Source of the DNA: Pelagomonas calceolata
Taxonomy: Eukaryota; Sar; Pelagophyceae; Pelagomonadales; Pelagomonadaceae
Length of the DNA: 64,000 bases
Direction of reading: 5' to 3'
Assembly (NCBI GenBank): GCA_918797485.1
Contig: CAKKNE010000002.1
Span: 2,260,501 to 2,324,500, forward strand
Shown here in pieces: positions 28,814-38,091 of the stretch (the stretch's first letter is position 1; every line of letters begins with the position of its first letter). The notes under the pieces are model-generated. The model saw nothing but the letters and a program-made list of their open reading frames with translations, did no database searches and was not told the origin of the DNA. The translations under genes were made by a program, and so were the position numbers.

Positions 28814-30403
28814 CTAGGCATTACTCACGCGGCTCTGGAAGTCCTCCCAGCCGTCCCGCCGCTCGCGCTCGGACATGTCCTTCGCCGTCGTCGAGTCCGC
28901 GGCCTTGGAGGACTTGAAGCCGGCGCCCGCGAACATAGCCATAACGTCATCCTTCTTGCTCCCGCCGCCCGAGAGCGCCGCGGCGGCCGCGGCCGCGGCC
29001 TGATCCCGCGCGGACCGCGGCACCATGCGCGGTGCCTGGCGCGCGGCGCGCGGGACCATCCCGGCCGGGGCGCGGGGCTGTCGACGCGGCGGCGGCGGCG
29101 CCCCGCCACCGCCCGCCGCCGCGTTCATGCGGAGCACCTCGCCCGGCGACGGCAGGCCCACGTGCTCGGCCGGCGCGGCCGGTGCGGCGCCGTCGTCGAA
29201 CGTGTACGACGTCGCGTAGCCGGGGGCCGTCACGTCCATCAGGTCGACCTGGCCGCGGTTGCCGCCGGCCTGGCGCTGGCCCAGGCACCGGGCCTTCATG
29301 TCGCGCCGCGCCTGGCCGACGAGGCCGTCCCAGGGGTTCCGCTTCTTCTGTTTCTGCCGCCCCTGGGTCGGCGGCGGCGGCGGCGGGGGGGCCTGGGGCG
29401 GCGGCGGCGCCTCGCCTCGCAGGCTCGCGAGGCGCGCGGCGACGTCGGGGGGCAGGCCCGCGTACGCGTCCTCGGCCGGCGGGTCGGCGGCGGCCGGCGG
29501 GGGCGGCGCGGCGGCGGCCGGCGGCGGCGCCCGGCCCCGCGGCGGCGGCGCGGCGCCCGGCGGCGCCCCGCCGTCTTCGAGGTAGTAGCCCGTGCGGCCG
29601 CGCCGCGTCGTGAAGACGTAGCCCGGGCGCGCGCCGAGGTAAGTGGCCGCGGCCACGAAGCGCTCGCGCGGCGGCGGCGGCCCGGGGTAGCGCCAGGTGG
29701 AGGCGCCGCGCGCCGCGTCGAAGAAGTAGTAGGCCCACGCGTCGACGTCCCAGGTCGCGACCCAGCCGGGCGGCACCTCGGGGCACGGCGGCTTGCGCTC
29801 GGCGGGCCGGTACTGGTCGGCGGGCTCGTCCCAGGTCGACTCGCCCGTCGCGTCGTTGTGGTAGTAGCGCGCGCCGGTTGCGGGGTCCTCCCACGCGGCC
29901 CACGGCAGCGTCGCCGCGACGCGCGGGTCGAGCGTCAGCTCCGCGAGGGGCCGCGTGACGCCGTCCTCCGAGACGTAGGCGAGGCACCGCTCGCTCCGCG
30001 GCGCGAAGCACCGCGGGCACTCGTAGCGGATGCGCTTGACCTCCTCCTGGCACTCGGCGCAGCGCCACGCGCCGACCTCGAATGTCCGCCCGGGGGCGAA
30101 CTGCGCGTCCGTGTCCGGATAGGCCGCGTCCGTGTCGGGGTAGGCTGCGTCGGTGTCCGGATAGGCGCCGTCGGTGTCCGGGTACGCGCCGTCCGTATTC
30201 GGGTAGGCGCCATCAGTGTTCGGGTACGCGGCGTCGGCGTCTGGGTAGGCGTCCGGGTAGGCCCCGTCGGTATTCGGGTAGGCCGGGCCGGCGGGCTCGT
30301 CGACCTGCTCGACGCGCGGGCCGGCGTAGTCCTGCGGCACCTCTACTTCGGCGTCCGAGTCGTCGTCGCTACTGCTGCCGCTGTAATCGATGAGGGCGTT
30401 CAT
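28814..30403 (-). CDS. WW-domain protein with AYPDTDG heptad repeats
   Basis: 529 residues, probably a pre-mRNA splicing or transcription factor. After an acidic N-terminus comes a run of about ten 7-residue repeats (AYPDTDG/AYPNTDG, about 40-100). Next is a CxxC...CxxC pair in WRCAECQEEVKRIRYECPRC (about 117-137) that may bind zinc, then a good WW domain (LPWAAWEDPATGARYYHNDATGESTWDEP split around 168-196) and a second, weaker one (PPGWVATWDVDAWAYYFFD, then STWRYP). A Pro-rich low-complexity region follows. The C-terminus, SERERRDGWEDFQSRV, resembles the ends of several spliceosomal proteins. No exact family assigned. Confidence 0.7.
   Translation of the reverse strand: MNALIDYSGSSSDDDSDAEVEVPQDYAGPRVEQVDEPAGPAYPNTDGAYPDAYPDADAAYPNTDGAYPNTDGAYPDTDGAYPDTDAAYPDTDAAYPDTDAQFAPGRTFEVGAWRCAECQEEVKRIRYECPRCFAPRSERCLAYVSEDGVTRPLAELTLDPRVAATLPWAAWEDPATGARYYHNDATGESTWDEPADQYRPAERKPPCPEVPPGWVATWDVDAWAYYFFDAARGASTWRYPGPPPPRERFVAAATYLGARPGYVFTTRRGRTGYYLEDGGAPPGAAPPPRGRAPPPAAAAPPPPAAADPPAEDAYAGLPPDVAARLASLRGEAPPPPQAPPPPPPPTQGRQKQKKRNPWDGLVGQARRDMKARCLGQRQAGGNRGQVDLMDVTAPGYATSYTFDDGAAPAAPAEHVGLPSPGEVLRMNAAAGGGGAPPPPRRQPRAPAGMVPRAARQAPRMVPRSARDQAAAAAAAALSGGGSKKDDVMAMFAGAGFKSSKAADSTTAKDMSERERRDGWEDFQSRVSNA
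30105..30290 (-). repeat. 21-bp minisatellite inside the WW gene
   Basis: About nine tandem units encode AYP(D/N)TD(G/A). They differ mainly at synonymous sites, with one shortened unit. Confidence 0.85.
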
Positions 30404-30731
30404 CGCTCCTGTCTGTGCGCAGCGCAGCAGACCGCTGAAAGACTGGTGTCCGAGGCGATCGCTATGTGGGCGCGCGCGTTGTTGAACAATGCAAATCGAG
30501 CAGCGTTACTGCTCAACCGCTGCTCGCGCCCGCGACGTGTGCCGCACGGGCTTTGAGCCTCACGAAATGCCTGCAGCTGAGCCAGCCTCTGCCAGCAAAG
30601 GCGCACAGCGCTTGGAAGGCTCCAAGCGAGCAGCTTGCCAAGCAATGCGATGAATCAATCGAGGAGAGCCGTGCGACAAACGTTCGACGCGTAACCGCAC
30701 GCTGGGGCAAAAACACGACTGCCAGGCCAGC
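30404..30731. other. Divergent intergenic region
   Basis: 328 bp between the WW gene and the monooxygenase. Nothing recognisable. Confidence 0.45.
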
Positions 30732-32480
30732 ATGCTGCGGGTGGCCCTGGCGCGGCGACGCGTCGCGACAAAGGTCGTGGTCAGCGGCGGCGGCCCGGCG
30801 GGCCTCGTGACCGCGCTCGCGCTCGGCCGCGCCGGCACGCCGTGCGCGCTCGTCGAGCCGCGGACGGCGCCGTCGGCCCACCCGCGCGCGCACGTGCTGA
30901 CGGCGCGCACGCTGGAGATCTGCGAGGACCTGGGCCTCGGCGACGCCCTGCGGCAGATCGCGCCGCCGCTCGAGCGCTGGCGGCGGTTCCGCTACTGCGA
31001 CCGCGTCGACGGCGCCGACTACGCCGTCGCCGACCACGGCGCCGCGCCGGCCTGGGCGAACCTCGAGGCGGCGAGCGACCAGCGCGTGCAGCACATCTCG
31101 CAGCCCGTGTTCGAGGCGCTGCTGCGCCGGGCCGTGGCCGACGCGGACGTCGAGACGCGCTACGGCCGGCGCGTCGTCGACGTCGGCCTCGGTGGTGACG
31201 GCGTGGCCTGCGTCCTCGACGACGGCGCGACCCTCGGCGCGGAGTACCTCGTGGCAGCGGACGGCCCGCGCGGCGCCGCGGCGGGGGTCGTGCTCAATGC
31301 CGCCACGGATGCCGCGGACCGCGTGCCGGGCGTCGCGCACCACCTCGACGCGCCGGCCCTCCAGCACTTCGTGAGCGTCGCGTTCCGGTCGCGGGACCTC
31401 GCGGCGCGGCTCCGCGCGCGGCCGGCGATGCTCTACTTCGTCTTCAACCAGGAGACGACGTCGGTCGTCGTCGCCCACAATCTAGACGAGGGCCTCTTCA
31501 ACCTCCAGTTCCCCGTGTTCCCGCCCGCGGAGCGGCCCGGCGACGCCGCGGCGCCCCGGAATGTGCGGCGCGAGGTGCGCGCGCTGACGGCGACGCCCCT
31601 CGCCGATTTGAAGATCGAGAGCGCGCGGCCCTGGCTCATGCGCGCGCGCCTGGCGGACCGCTTCGCCCTCGACAGCCACAAGGCGTTCCTCGTCGGCGAC
31701 GCGGCGCACGAGATGCCGCCGAGCGGCGGCTTCGGCATGAACACGGCCGTGGGCGACGCGCACAACCTGGCCTGGAAGCTCGCCCGGGCGAGCGCCGGCG
31801 CCGCGAACGGTCGGGACCTGCTCGCGTCCTACGAGCGCGAGCGGCGGCCAGCCGCGGCGGCGAACGTCGCGCTGTCGGTCGATAATTGGAGGCGCGGTCT
31901 CCTGATACCGGAGGCGCTCGGCCTGCCGCCGCGGGCGTTGGACCTGGCCAAGGTCGCGGCGCCGACGAGCGCCGCGTTCAAGACGACGACGGCCGCCGCG
32001 CGCGCCGCGGTCCTCGCGCGCGCCGCGGCGCCGCACGGCGGCGTGACGGAGGTCGTCGCCGGGCGGCGCGAGCTGCCGCTGTTCTTCCCGCACCACGACC
32101 TCGGCCTCCGCTACGACGGCGCGTCCGCGCGCGCCGCGGCGGCCGACGCCGTGGAGCACGCGCGGCCGGGCTCGCGCGCCTACGAGCCGCGCCTCGCCGC
32201 GGGCGAGCGCCTGCCGGCGGCCTACGCGCTCGGGTCGCTCGACGCCGGGCGGTACGCGCTCGCCGTGATCGGCGCGGCCGACGACCTCGCGGCGGCGGCG
32301 GCTGAAGCGGCCGCGGACGACCGGCTCGCGGGCGTCCTCGACGTGCGGCCGGCGGGCGGCGCCGGCGGCCCGGCGCTCGCGCTCGTGCGGCCCGACCGCT
32401 ACGTCGCCGCAGTCTGGACCGGCGCCGCGGACGCGGACGCGCTGCGGCGGGACCTCCTGCGCTTGACGTTTTGTGTGTAA
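30732..32480 (+). CDS. FAD-dependent aromatic-ring monooxygenase-like
   Basis: 582 residues, class A flavoprotein hydroxylase (PheA/TfdB/UbiH superfamily). Seen: the dinucleotide-binding loop VSGGGPAGLVTALALGRAG (about 18-36) with VEPR, the HVLTARTLEICEDLGL segment, the DG motif in LVAADGPRGA (about 175), and the GD motif FLVGDAAHEMPPSGGFGMN (about 320) with DAHNLAWKL. A thioredoxin-like C-terminal domain typical of phenol hydroxylases (about 480-580) is present but without cysteines. The N-terminal Arg-rich leader may target mitochondria. Substrate unknown. Start at ATG 30732 places the FAD loop close to the N-terminus, as usual. Confidence 0.82.
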   Translation: MLRVALARRRVATKVVVSGGGPAGLVTALALGRAGTPCALVEPRTAPSAHPRAHVLTARTLEICEDLGLGDALRQIAPPLERWRRFRYCDRVDGADYAVADHGAAPAWANLEAASDQRVQHISQPVFEALLRRAVADADVETRYGRRVVDVGLGGDGVACVLDDGATLGAEYLVAADGPRGAAAGVVLNAATDAADRVPGVAHHLDAPALQHFVSVAFRSRDLAARLRARPAMLYFVFNQETTSVVVAHNLDEGLFNLQFPVFPPAERPGDAAAPRNVRREVRALTATPLADLKIESARPWLMRARLADRFALDSHKAFLVGDAAHEMPPSGGFGMNTAVGDAHNLAWKLARASAGAANGRDLLASYERERRPAAAANVALSVDNWRRGLLIPEALGLPPRALDLAKVAAPTSAAFKTTTAAARAAVLARAAAPHGGVTEVVAGRRELPLFFPHHDLGLRYDGASARAAAADAVEHARPGSRAYEPRLAAGERLPAAYALGSLDAGRYALAVIGAADDLAAAAAEAAADDRLAGVLDVRPAGGAGGPALALVRPDRYVAAVWTGAADADALRRDLLRLTFCV

Positions 32481-32883
32481 TATTTATGCGTGTACTTTTT
32501 CCTCTCCTGGACCCACGCAACCGAAGGGGCCTACTTTAGCATGTGTGGTTGTTCTACCCGGCGCGAGGCCGCTAGCTCCCGAGAACAGAGGCCGCCGGTG
32601 GTAGCCGTTGCTCTTACTGGTGCTAGGACTAGTTGGCGACGAAGGCCCATCGGGAACACTGCGTCGCCAGGATCCCGCACGATAGGATCGATGATCGAGA
32701 GCGTCGCGCCGGAAACCGGGCGCCTCGAGCTCTGGCGACGAATTATCGCCCCGCACCACCGCAGGACGTCGGCCGCGACCGCAGCTCACGTCGCCTGCCC
32801 CCAGGAGCGGTGCAGCTTGCCTAGCCGCCGCGGCTGCGTGGGGCAGCCGATCGTCTCGGAGAGCAGCAGGCCTTGGACCGAGG
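32481..32883. other. Intergenic region
   Basis: 403 bp between two plus-strand genes. It holds a half copy of the CTAG motif (GGCCGCTAGCTC near 32566) and no gene. Confidence 0.45.
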
Positions 32884-33153
32884 ATGGCCGACAAATGGAC
32901 GGCGCCGCGGCCGGACGCGGACGAAGTGCCGTACTGGGGCGTGAACGACTCCTTCGAGGAGGAGGGCGACGACGCCGACGCCGACCTCGACGCCGACGGC
33001 CGCAAGAAGCTCACGGTGCGGCAGCAGTGCCTGCGCCTGTTCTCGCTGGTCATCTTCGTCGTCTTGTTCCCGTTCGTTGTTATCGCGCTCGGCGCCTACC
33101 GCGCCGCCTCCGTGGTCCGAGGGCTTTTGCGGCGGCGCCGCGTCGAGCGATGA
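32884..33153 (+). CDS. Small single-pass membrane protein
   Basis: 89 residues. Acidic N-terminal half (EEEGDDADADLDAD), one strong hydrophobic helix (LFSLVIFVVLFPFVVIALGA, about 52-71), then a basic tail (RGLLRRRRVER) that would stay in the cytosol. Start AGGATGG. No family recognised. Coding composition and the clean membrane topology support it as real. Confidence 0.6.
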   Translation: MADKWTAPRPDADEVPYWGVNDSFEEEGDDADADLDADGRKKLTVRQQCLRLFSLVIFVVLFPFVVIALGAYRAASVVRGLLRRRRVER

Positions 33154-33236
33154 TGGGGCGTAAGTGGGATCGTCGTTTTATGTAGTTGAGTGCATATTAT
33201 TGAAGTAAAACGGAAGTGGAGCGTGCCAAAACCTCG

Positions 33237-33258
33237 CTAGTGCCTCACCACTCTAGCT
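33237..33258 (+). promoter_or_regulatory. CTAG-bounded motif, copy 4
   Basis: CTAGTGCCTCACCACTCTAGC, weaker copy, 180 bp upstream of the GATA-like gene. Confidence 0.35.
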
Positions 33259-33438
33259 AAGGGAGCAGGCTAAGCCGAGCCACGAGCTGAAAGCACTTAG
33301 ACTGCCAGTTTTGCAGTGCCATTGTAGCGTAAGAGATTGCTGCTTGCTCGTTGCTGACAACTCGCTGCGCAGCACACCACCAGCAGTTTCGCTTCGCATT
33401 GGCACCCTGTGCACTCGCGGCGACGGCCGAACAAATCG

Positions 33439-33900
33439 ATGGCCGAGGCGCCGCGCTACCAGCGAGGAGAAAAGTCCTCCGCTGCGGCGCCGCGCGATGC
33501 GAAGCGGCAGCGCACACAGCCCTTCGCGGCGCAGACGTGCATGGCGTGCGACGGGCCTCTCGCGGCGTCGACGGCGCCGGACGCCAACGGGCTCCTCCTC
33601 TGCGGCCGGTGCGTCAAGTTCAACAACAACGCCAAGCCGCGCAAGCCGCGCGAGAAGGTGGTGCCGCCGCCGACGCGCAAGGAGGCGCTGGCCGAGTACT
33701 GGCTCGTCGCGCAGACGCTCGCCGACACGTCCGGCGCGGACGCCGACGCCGTCGCGCGCCTCGCTCCCGTCGAGAAGGTCGACGCGCTGCAGCGGGCCAT
33801 CGAGGGCTTGCCGACCGCGGGCCCTGCGCGGCGCCGGCGAAAGGGCACGCCAAGGAAGCGTCGGCACGACGGAACTCTCGAGCCGCCAGCGCCGAGCTGA
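33439..33900 (+). CDS. GATA-like zinc-finger protein
   Basis: 153 residues. CMAC, 17 residues, then CGRC (CX2CX17CX2C) with LLCGRCVKFNNN matches the layout of GATA fingers, whose second half reads LLCNACGLY. The tryptophan of the canonical loop is missing. Basic patches flank the finger (DAKRQRT before it; RRRRKGTPRKRRH near the C-terminus, a likely nuclear signal). DNA binding is inferred only from the spacing. An upstream GTG in frame exists, but I take the ATG at 33439. Confidence 0.6.
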   Translation: MAEAPRYQRGEKSSAAAPRDAKRQRTQPFAAQTCMACDGPLAASTAPDANGLLLCGRCVKFNNNAKPRKPREKVVPPPTRKEALAEYWLVAQTLADTSGADADAVARLAPVEKVDALQRAIEGLPTAGPARRRRKGTPRKRRHDGTLEPPAPS

Positions 33901-33943
33901 GGGCAGTTTTCTTCTGTGTGTGTAGTTTGTAAGAGGTGTAAAT

Positions 33944-33965
33944 GCTAGCGCCTGTAAGACACTAG
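33944..33965 (-). promoter_or_regulatory. CTAG-bounded motif, copy 5
   Basis: Reverse strand CTAGTGTCTTACAGG then CGCTAGC, very near the consensus, 156 bp upstream of the Hikeshi gene. Confidence 0.5.
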
Positions 33966-34120
33966 AGAGCTCTGGAGGCAGCGCTGCGCAGAGCTCCTTT
34001 GCAGTACATGTTAGCTCGCTTGGCATTCGCCGTATATGCTACTGAGTGCAAGATCTCCCACTCAGCACCTGGCTCAGCAGTAGCGAGCTGGCACTCTGCT
34101 GCAGTGCAAAATAGACAACA

Positions 34121-34639
34121 ATGAGCGCCTTCGGCATCGACTGGTTCGGCCTCGTCATTCCCGGCCGGCCGATCCTGGTCAACTTCGAAATGGTCGACCC
34201 GACGAAGTGCGCCGCGACGATCGAGCGGCCGGGCGACGTCGCCGAGATCTGCTTCTTCCTGACGCCGAGCGGCGCGCAGCTGCCGCCGGACAAGTGCGCG
34301 GTGCTCTACCTGTCGCTCGACGGCGCGGCGTGGACGCTGCTGGGCACGCTCTCGCTCGCGAAGCCCTCGGGCCTGTTCCGGCTGCCGAGCGACGACGCGC
34401 GGGCCCGCGCGCCGGCGGCGCGGCTCGGCGTCGCGCTCGAGCCCCTGGCGAGCGCGCGGGACCTCGACAGCGCGGCCTCGCAGACGTCGGACCGGCGCCT
34501 CTTCGCGCGCGCGATCGCGCGGGACCTCGGCGCGTTCGTCTCGTCGTTCGAGCGGCCGCCCGCGGACGTCGTGGACCGGTGGCTCCGGCGCTTCGACGAG
34601 AAGTACGCGCGCGACCCGTCGTACTTTCTCAAGGCGTAA
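34121..34639 (+). CDS. HIKESHI: Hikeshi/OPI10-like protein
   Basis: 172 residues. Resembles Hikeshi, the nuclear import carrier for Hsp70 under heat stress. Seen: the opening FGLVIPGRPIL, the hydrophobic strand EICFFLTPSGAQLPPDK, LYLSLDGAAWTLLGTL followed by KPSGLFRL (Hikeshi: WQLLGF...KPSAIFK), LGVALEPL, and the C-terminal FVSSF...VVDRWLRRF with the final YFLKA. Order and length fit the family. Confidence 0.85.
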   Translation: MSAFGIDWFGLVIPGRPILVNFEMVDPTKCAATIERPGDVAEICFFLTPSGAQLPPDKCAVLYLSLDGAAWTLLGTLSLAKPSGLFRLPSDDARARAPAARLGVALEPLASARDLDSAASQTSDRRLFARAIARDLGAFVSSFERPPADVVDRWLRRFDEKYARDPSYFLKA

Positions 34640-34658
34640 TTTAGTATGTGGAATTTTC

Positions 34659-34680
34659 CTAGTGTGTCACCGCCGCTAGC
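34659..34680 (+). promoter_or_regulatory. CTAG-bounded motif, copy 6
   Basis: CTAGTGTGTCACCGCCGCTAGC split as CTAGTGTGTCACC and GCCGCTAGC, 123 bp upstream of the thioesterase ATG at 34803. Confidence 0.45.
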
Positions 34681-34802
34681 TCGAGTTTTTGCGGTTTTGT
34701 GCGAGCCGCGCGAGGCGCTGGGGCAGTCCGTAGCCGCCTACGGTCTCGCCTCGACACGTCAGTCACCCGAGGCCCACGATATAGTTGTGAGAGAAGACGT
34801 GC

Positions 34803-35528
34803 ATGCGCATCCACACGGCACGCACCTATCTCAGCATCCTAGCCTCGGCAGCGGCGAGCACCTGCAGCGCGGCCGATAAAATGAAGGCTGGAGTCGTCTT
34901 CCTGCACGGCCTAGGCGACACGCCGGCCGGGTGGTCGGACCTCAAGCACCAGTTGGCGCGCTTCGACGCGCGCCTGAAAAGCCCGGAGATCGAATGGACC
35001 TTTCCGGCCGCGCCGACGATCCCTATAACGATCAACGGCGGCGCGACGATGCCGGGCTGGTTCGATCTCTTCGATTGGCCCATCGGCCCCGACGCGAAGG
35101 ACGACCGCGCGCGCGTGCTGCAGGGCGTCGAAGCCGTGAAGACGCAGATCGCGAAGCTCGAGGCCCGCGGCGTGGCGCCGGATCGTATCGTCGTCGGCGG
35201 CTTCTCGCAGGGCGGCGCGATCGCGCTCAACGCCGCCTACCGCCACGACAAGAAGCTCGGCGCCTGCGTGGCGCTGTCGGGCTGGCTCACGCTCAAGGAG
35301 GACTTCTCCGGCGACCTCGGCGCGGCGAAGGGGACGCCCCTCTTCTGGGGCCACGGCGTGCACGACGACAAGGTCCTCTTCCCGCACCAGAAGATCGGCG
35401 TGGACCTGCTCACGCAGCGCGGCGTCGCCGTCGACGCGTCGCAGTACGCGATGGGCCACGGCGCGCACCCCGACGAGATGGCGAAGCTGGCCAAGTTCGT
35501 CGGCGACGTCCTCTTCCCCGAGTCGTAA
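34803..35528 (+). CDS. Acyl-protein thioesterase / lysophospholipase-like
   Basis: Alpha/beta hydrolase of the APT1/LYPLA family that removes palmitate from proteins. Catalytic Ser in GGFSQGGAI, Asp in GHGVHDDKVL, and His in MGHGAHPDEM. The front loop FLHGLGDTPAGW and FPAAPTIPITINGGATMPGWFDL are family hallmarks. The first Met adds a 26-residue leader (RIHTARTYLSILASAAAS) that may target an organelle; the second (MKAGVV, at 34881) gives the usual cytosolic length. Confidence 0.9.
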   Translation: MRIHTARTYLSILASAAASTCSAADKMKAGVVFLHGLGDTPAGWSDLKHQLARFDARLKSPEIEWTFPAAPTIPITINGGATMPGWFDLFDWPIGPDAKDDRARVLQGVEAVKTQIAKLEARGVAPDRIVVGGFSQGGAIALNAAYRHDKKLGACVALSGWLTLKEDFSGDLGAAKGTPLFWGHGVHDDKVLFPHQKIGVDLLTQRGVAVDASQYAMGHGAHPDEMAKLAKFVGDVLFPES

Positions 35529-35545
35529 AATAACCTGACAGAATT

Positions 35546-36061
35546 TTACGATTGGTGCAGCTGTGCGTCGGCGTGGTCCTCGGCGTCGCCGAAGAAGCCG
35601 TCCTCGTCGTCCGCGAGGTCGACCTCGACCTCGTCCGACGTGCCGCGGCGCGGCCGCGCGGCCATGTCGCTCCGGAACTCGGACGACTCGAGCACCGACA
35701 GGATCGGCGCCGGCCGCTCGGGCGAGAGCGCCGCCGCCGGCGCGGGCCCGTCGGTCGAGTCGACGCGCAAGCGGTTCAGCAGGGCCCCGGCGCCGGCGGT
35801 CGGCGGCGCGTCGAAGGACGCCGTGCGCACGGCGCCCGCGCGCGCGGAAGCCACGTCGTACGACGCCGGCAGCGCCAGCGGCGGGATGTTCGACGCGAGC
35901 CGCGACGGCACGGGCATCGAGCCGATGACGGGCGCGCGCGGGCAGGCCAGCGGGCTCGACGCGCCGCCGTGCCACGAGAGGCCGCGGTTGCGCGGGCCGC
36001 CGCGCTCGCCGATGGCGATGGGCTGCGTCTGGGTCGCGTGCGGGTCGGCGTAGCCGCTCAT
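35546..36061 (-). CDS. Disordered protein of unknown function
   Basis: 171 residues, rich in Ala, Pro, Ser and Asp, no hydrophobic segment. Two short stretches look ordered: GGPRNRGLSWHGGASSPLA and, near the C-terminus, the acidic DEVEVDLADDEDGFFGDAEDH. A run of ten A on the coding strand directly precedes the ATG. It ends 17 bp from the convergent thioesterase. Confidence 0.55.
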   Translation of the reverse strand: MSGYADPHATQTQPIAIGERGGPRNRGLSWHGGASSPLACPRAPVIGSMPVPSRLASNIPPLALPASYDVASARAGAVRTASFDAPPTAGAGALLNRLRVDSTDGPAPAAALSPERPAPILSVLESSEFRSDMAARPRRGTSDEVEVDLADDEDGFFGDAEDHADAQLHQS

Positions 36062-36563
36062 TTTTTTTTTTGGCGCGCAGGGGTTTCCGTGCCCTGGTTG
36101 GCTTGCTGTCTCAGCACCTCTCGGTTCGCTGAGGGCCCGCGGGGGGGCTTCCCTGCTCGGTTTGGCTTCCTGCTCTTTAGCAGCTCTTTTGGCTGGAGGA
36201 GGGCTGCGGATCGACTAACCGCCAGGCGAGCCGGGTGTGCCTTTTGGGGGTGTTCAGTGGTAACCAGCGTGACCGCAAAGGGTCCAGAGGGCGCTGCTAC
36301 GGCGCTTACCCGTCAGGGAGGCAGACTCGAGCTCGAGCTCGGGTTTTTGTCGATTAATAGGGGCCAAGCTGCGATCAAGGCGTAAGAGCGCGAGCAAAGC
36401 GTGAAAAGGTCTCTATACGACGCTCCGAGCACACACGTAACGAGCAGCGCTCTGAAATTCGCTGCCGTAAAGCACCAGCCCTCAGCCTTGGCTTTCGGCT
36501 GGCAAGCACCACCTTCCGCAAAGCCAGCAGTCCAAAAAAACTGCCGAAAGCGACGCCGAAACC
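36062..36563. other. Divergent intergenic region
   Basis: 502 bp with a T-run at 36060-36072 and no recognisable gene or motif. A GAGCTCGAGCTC palindrome lies near 36330. Confidence 0.45.
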
Positions 36564-38088
36564 ATGGGCCGCTGCCGCTGCTGCCTCTTGGTCGCCGCGA
36601 GCCTGCTCACGACCGCCGCGGCCGCCGCGTTCGGCTGGTTCTACGTGTGGCAGGTGCTCTACGCGCCGTACCTGCAGGGCGCGCGCGACATCGTCTACGA
36701 CGCGGCGCGGGAGCGCGTGATCGTTTCCGCGCTGCACAGCAACGTGATCGCCGTCGTCGACGTGGCGACGCCGTCGAAGCCGAGGACCCTCGGCTGGCGC
36801 GCCGACGACGCGTTCACGAACGCGCACGGCTTCGCGTACGACCACGGCAGCGCCACGGCCTACGTCGCGTCGTACGGGCGCGGGTCCCTCGCCAAGGTCG
36901 ACCTCCGGAACCCGGCGCGCGACAAGCTGCCCGTCGTCGCGACCCTCGAGAACGACGAGCTATACAGCGCGACGCACGCGTCCTACGACGCGGCGCGGAA
37001 CCTCGTCTTCGTGACGGCGGCCGGCAGCCACGACCTCGGCGAGGACGCCGACGTGCTCCGGGGCGGCCACGACCTGCTCGTCGTCGACGCGGCGACGATG
37101 CGGCGGACGGGCCTGCTCACGGACTGGGGCGCCGGCGCGGAGCCGGCGTACCCGGTCTACTGCGTCTACGACGCGGCGCGCGCGCTGCTCTTCGCGTCGA
37201 ACGACGCGCGGAACCGGCTCGAGGTCGTCGACGTCGGCGACGCGGCGCGGCCCGCGGTCGTCGGCGAGGTCGCGGCCGTGCCCGAGCTCGCGTACGTGTC
37301 GCAGCTGGCCCTCGACGCGCCGTCGAACCTCATCATCGCGGCGTCGCAGAAGGGCGACTCCGTGGCGGTCGTCGACGTCGCGGACGCCGCGAACCCCAAA
37401 ATTCTGGGGTCGCTGACCTCGGACGCGCTCGACGGCGCGACGGGCGTCGCCTACGACGCGGCCCGGCGCCTCGCGTACGTCGCGAGCGAGTTCGCCGGCA
37501 CGCTCAGCGTCGTGAACGTGACGGACCGGGCGACGCCCGTCATCGTCGCGGGCGTACGCGCGCCGTGTGGAAATCGACCAGCGAGTCTCGGTCAGCAGAC
37601 GTCGCGTCGATGGCGTGGGGGTCACCGCGACGATTTCCGCGCAGGTCGCGCACGACGCGCTGCGCGGGGGCGAGGCCGTCGCGTTCGACGCGGCGCGGCG
37701 GCGCGTCTTCGTCGCGTCGCGGACGAGCGCGTGCCTGGTGGAGGCCGACGTGCGCGACGCGGCCGCGCCGACGGTCGTCGCGGCGCTCTGCACGCCGCGG
37801 ACGCCCGCGGACGCCGTCAAGGTCGTGGCGATGGTCGCCGGGTCCTTGCTCTTCTTTTTGCTCGCGCTTTGGCTCGCGGCGGCGGCGTGCTCGCGAAAGC
37901 GGTACGCGCGGCAAGGGTACGGCCAGGTCGACACGTTCGACGAGGACGGCTACGACCTCGGCGACTTCGAGCTCGGGCGCCTCGAGACGAAGGACGAGTA
38001 CTGCGACGACGACGACGACGACGACGACGATGGGGAGGGGCTGCCCCAGGTCAATCCGCTGGTGGTGCCACCAGGTAAGGGTGATTAG
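36564..38088 (+). CDS. Membrane-anchored beta-propeller (LVIVD-type repeats)
   Basis: Exons 36564-37553 and 37645-38088 (477 residues). A hydrophobic N-terminal signal/anchor (LLVAASLLTTAAAAAFGWFYVW), then about seven repeats of a 40-45-residue unit that pairs YDAARxxxxVxA with VVDVxxxxxP, as in LVIVD/propeller proteins. Near the C-terminus is a strong membrane helix (VVAMVAGSLLFFLLALWLAAAAC) and an acidic cytoplasmic tail with a run of nine Asp. The introner sits inside one repeat. Removing it restores VIVAG|VAHDALRGG, in register with the other blades. Likely a surface or endomembrane protein. Ligand unknown. Confidence 0.75.
37554..37644 (+). mobile_element. Introner, 91 bp
   Basis: Donor GTACGC, then CCGTGTGGAAATCGACC, ending GATTTCCGCGCAG. 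The target copies GTACGCGC and GTCGCGCA are diverged. Orientation F, phase 0. Confidence 0.88.
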
Positions 38089-38091
38089 TTT

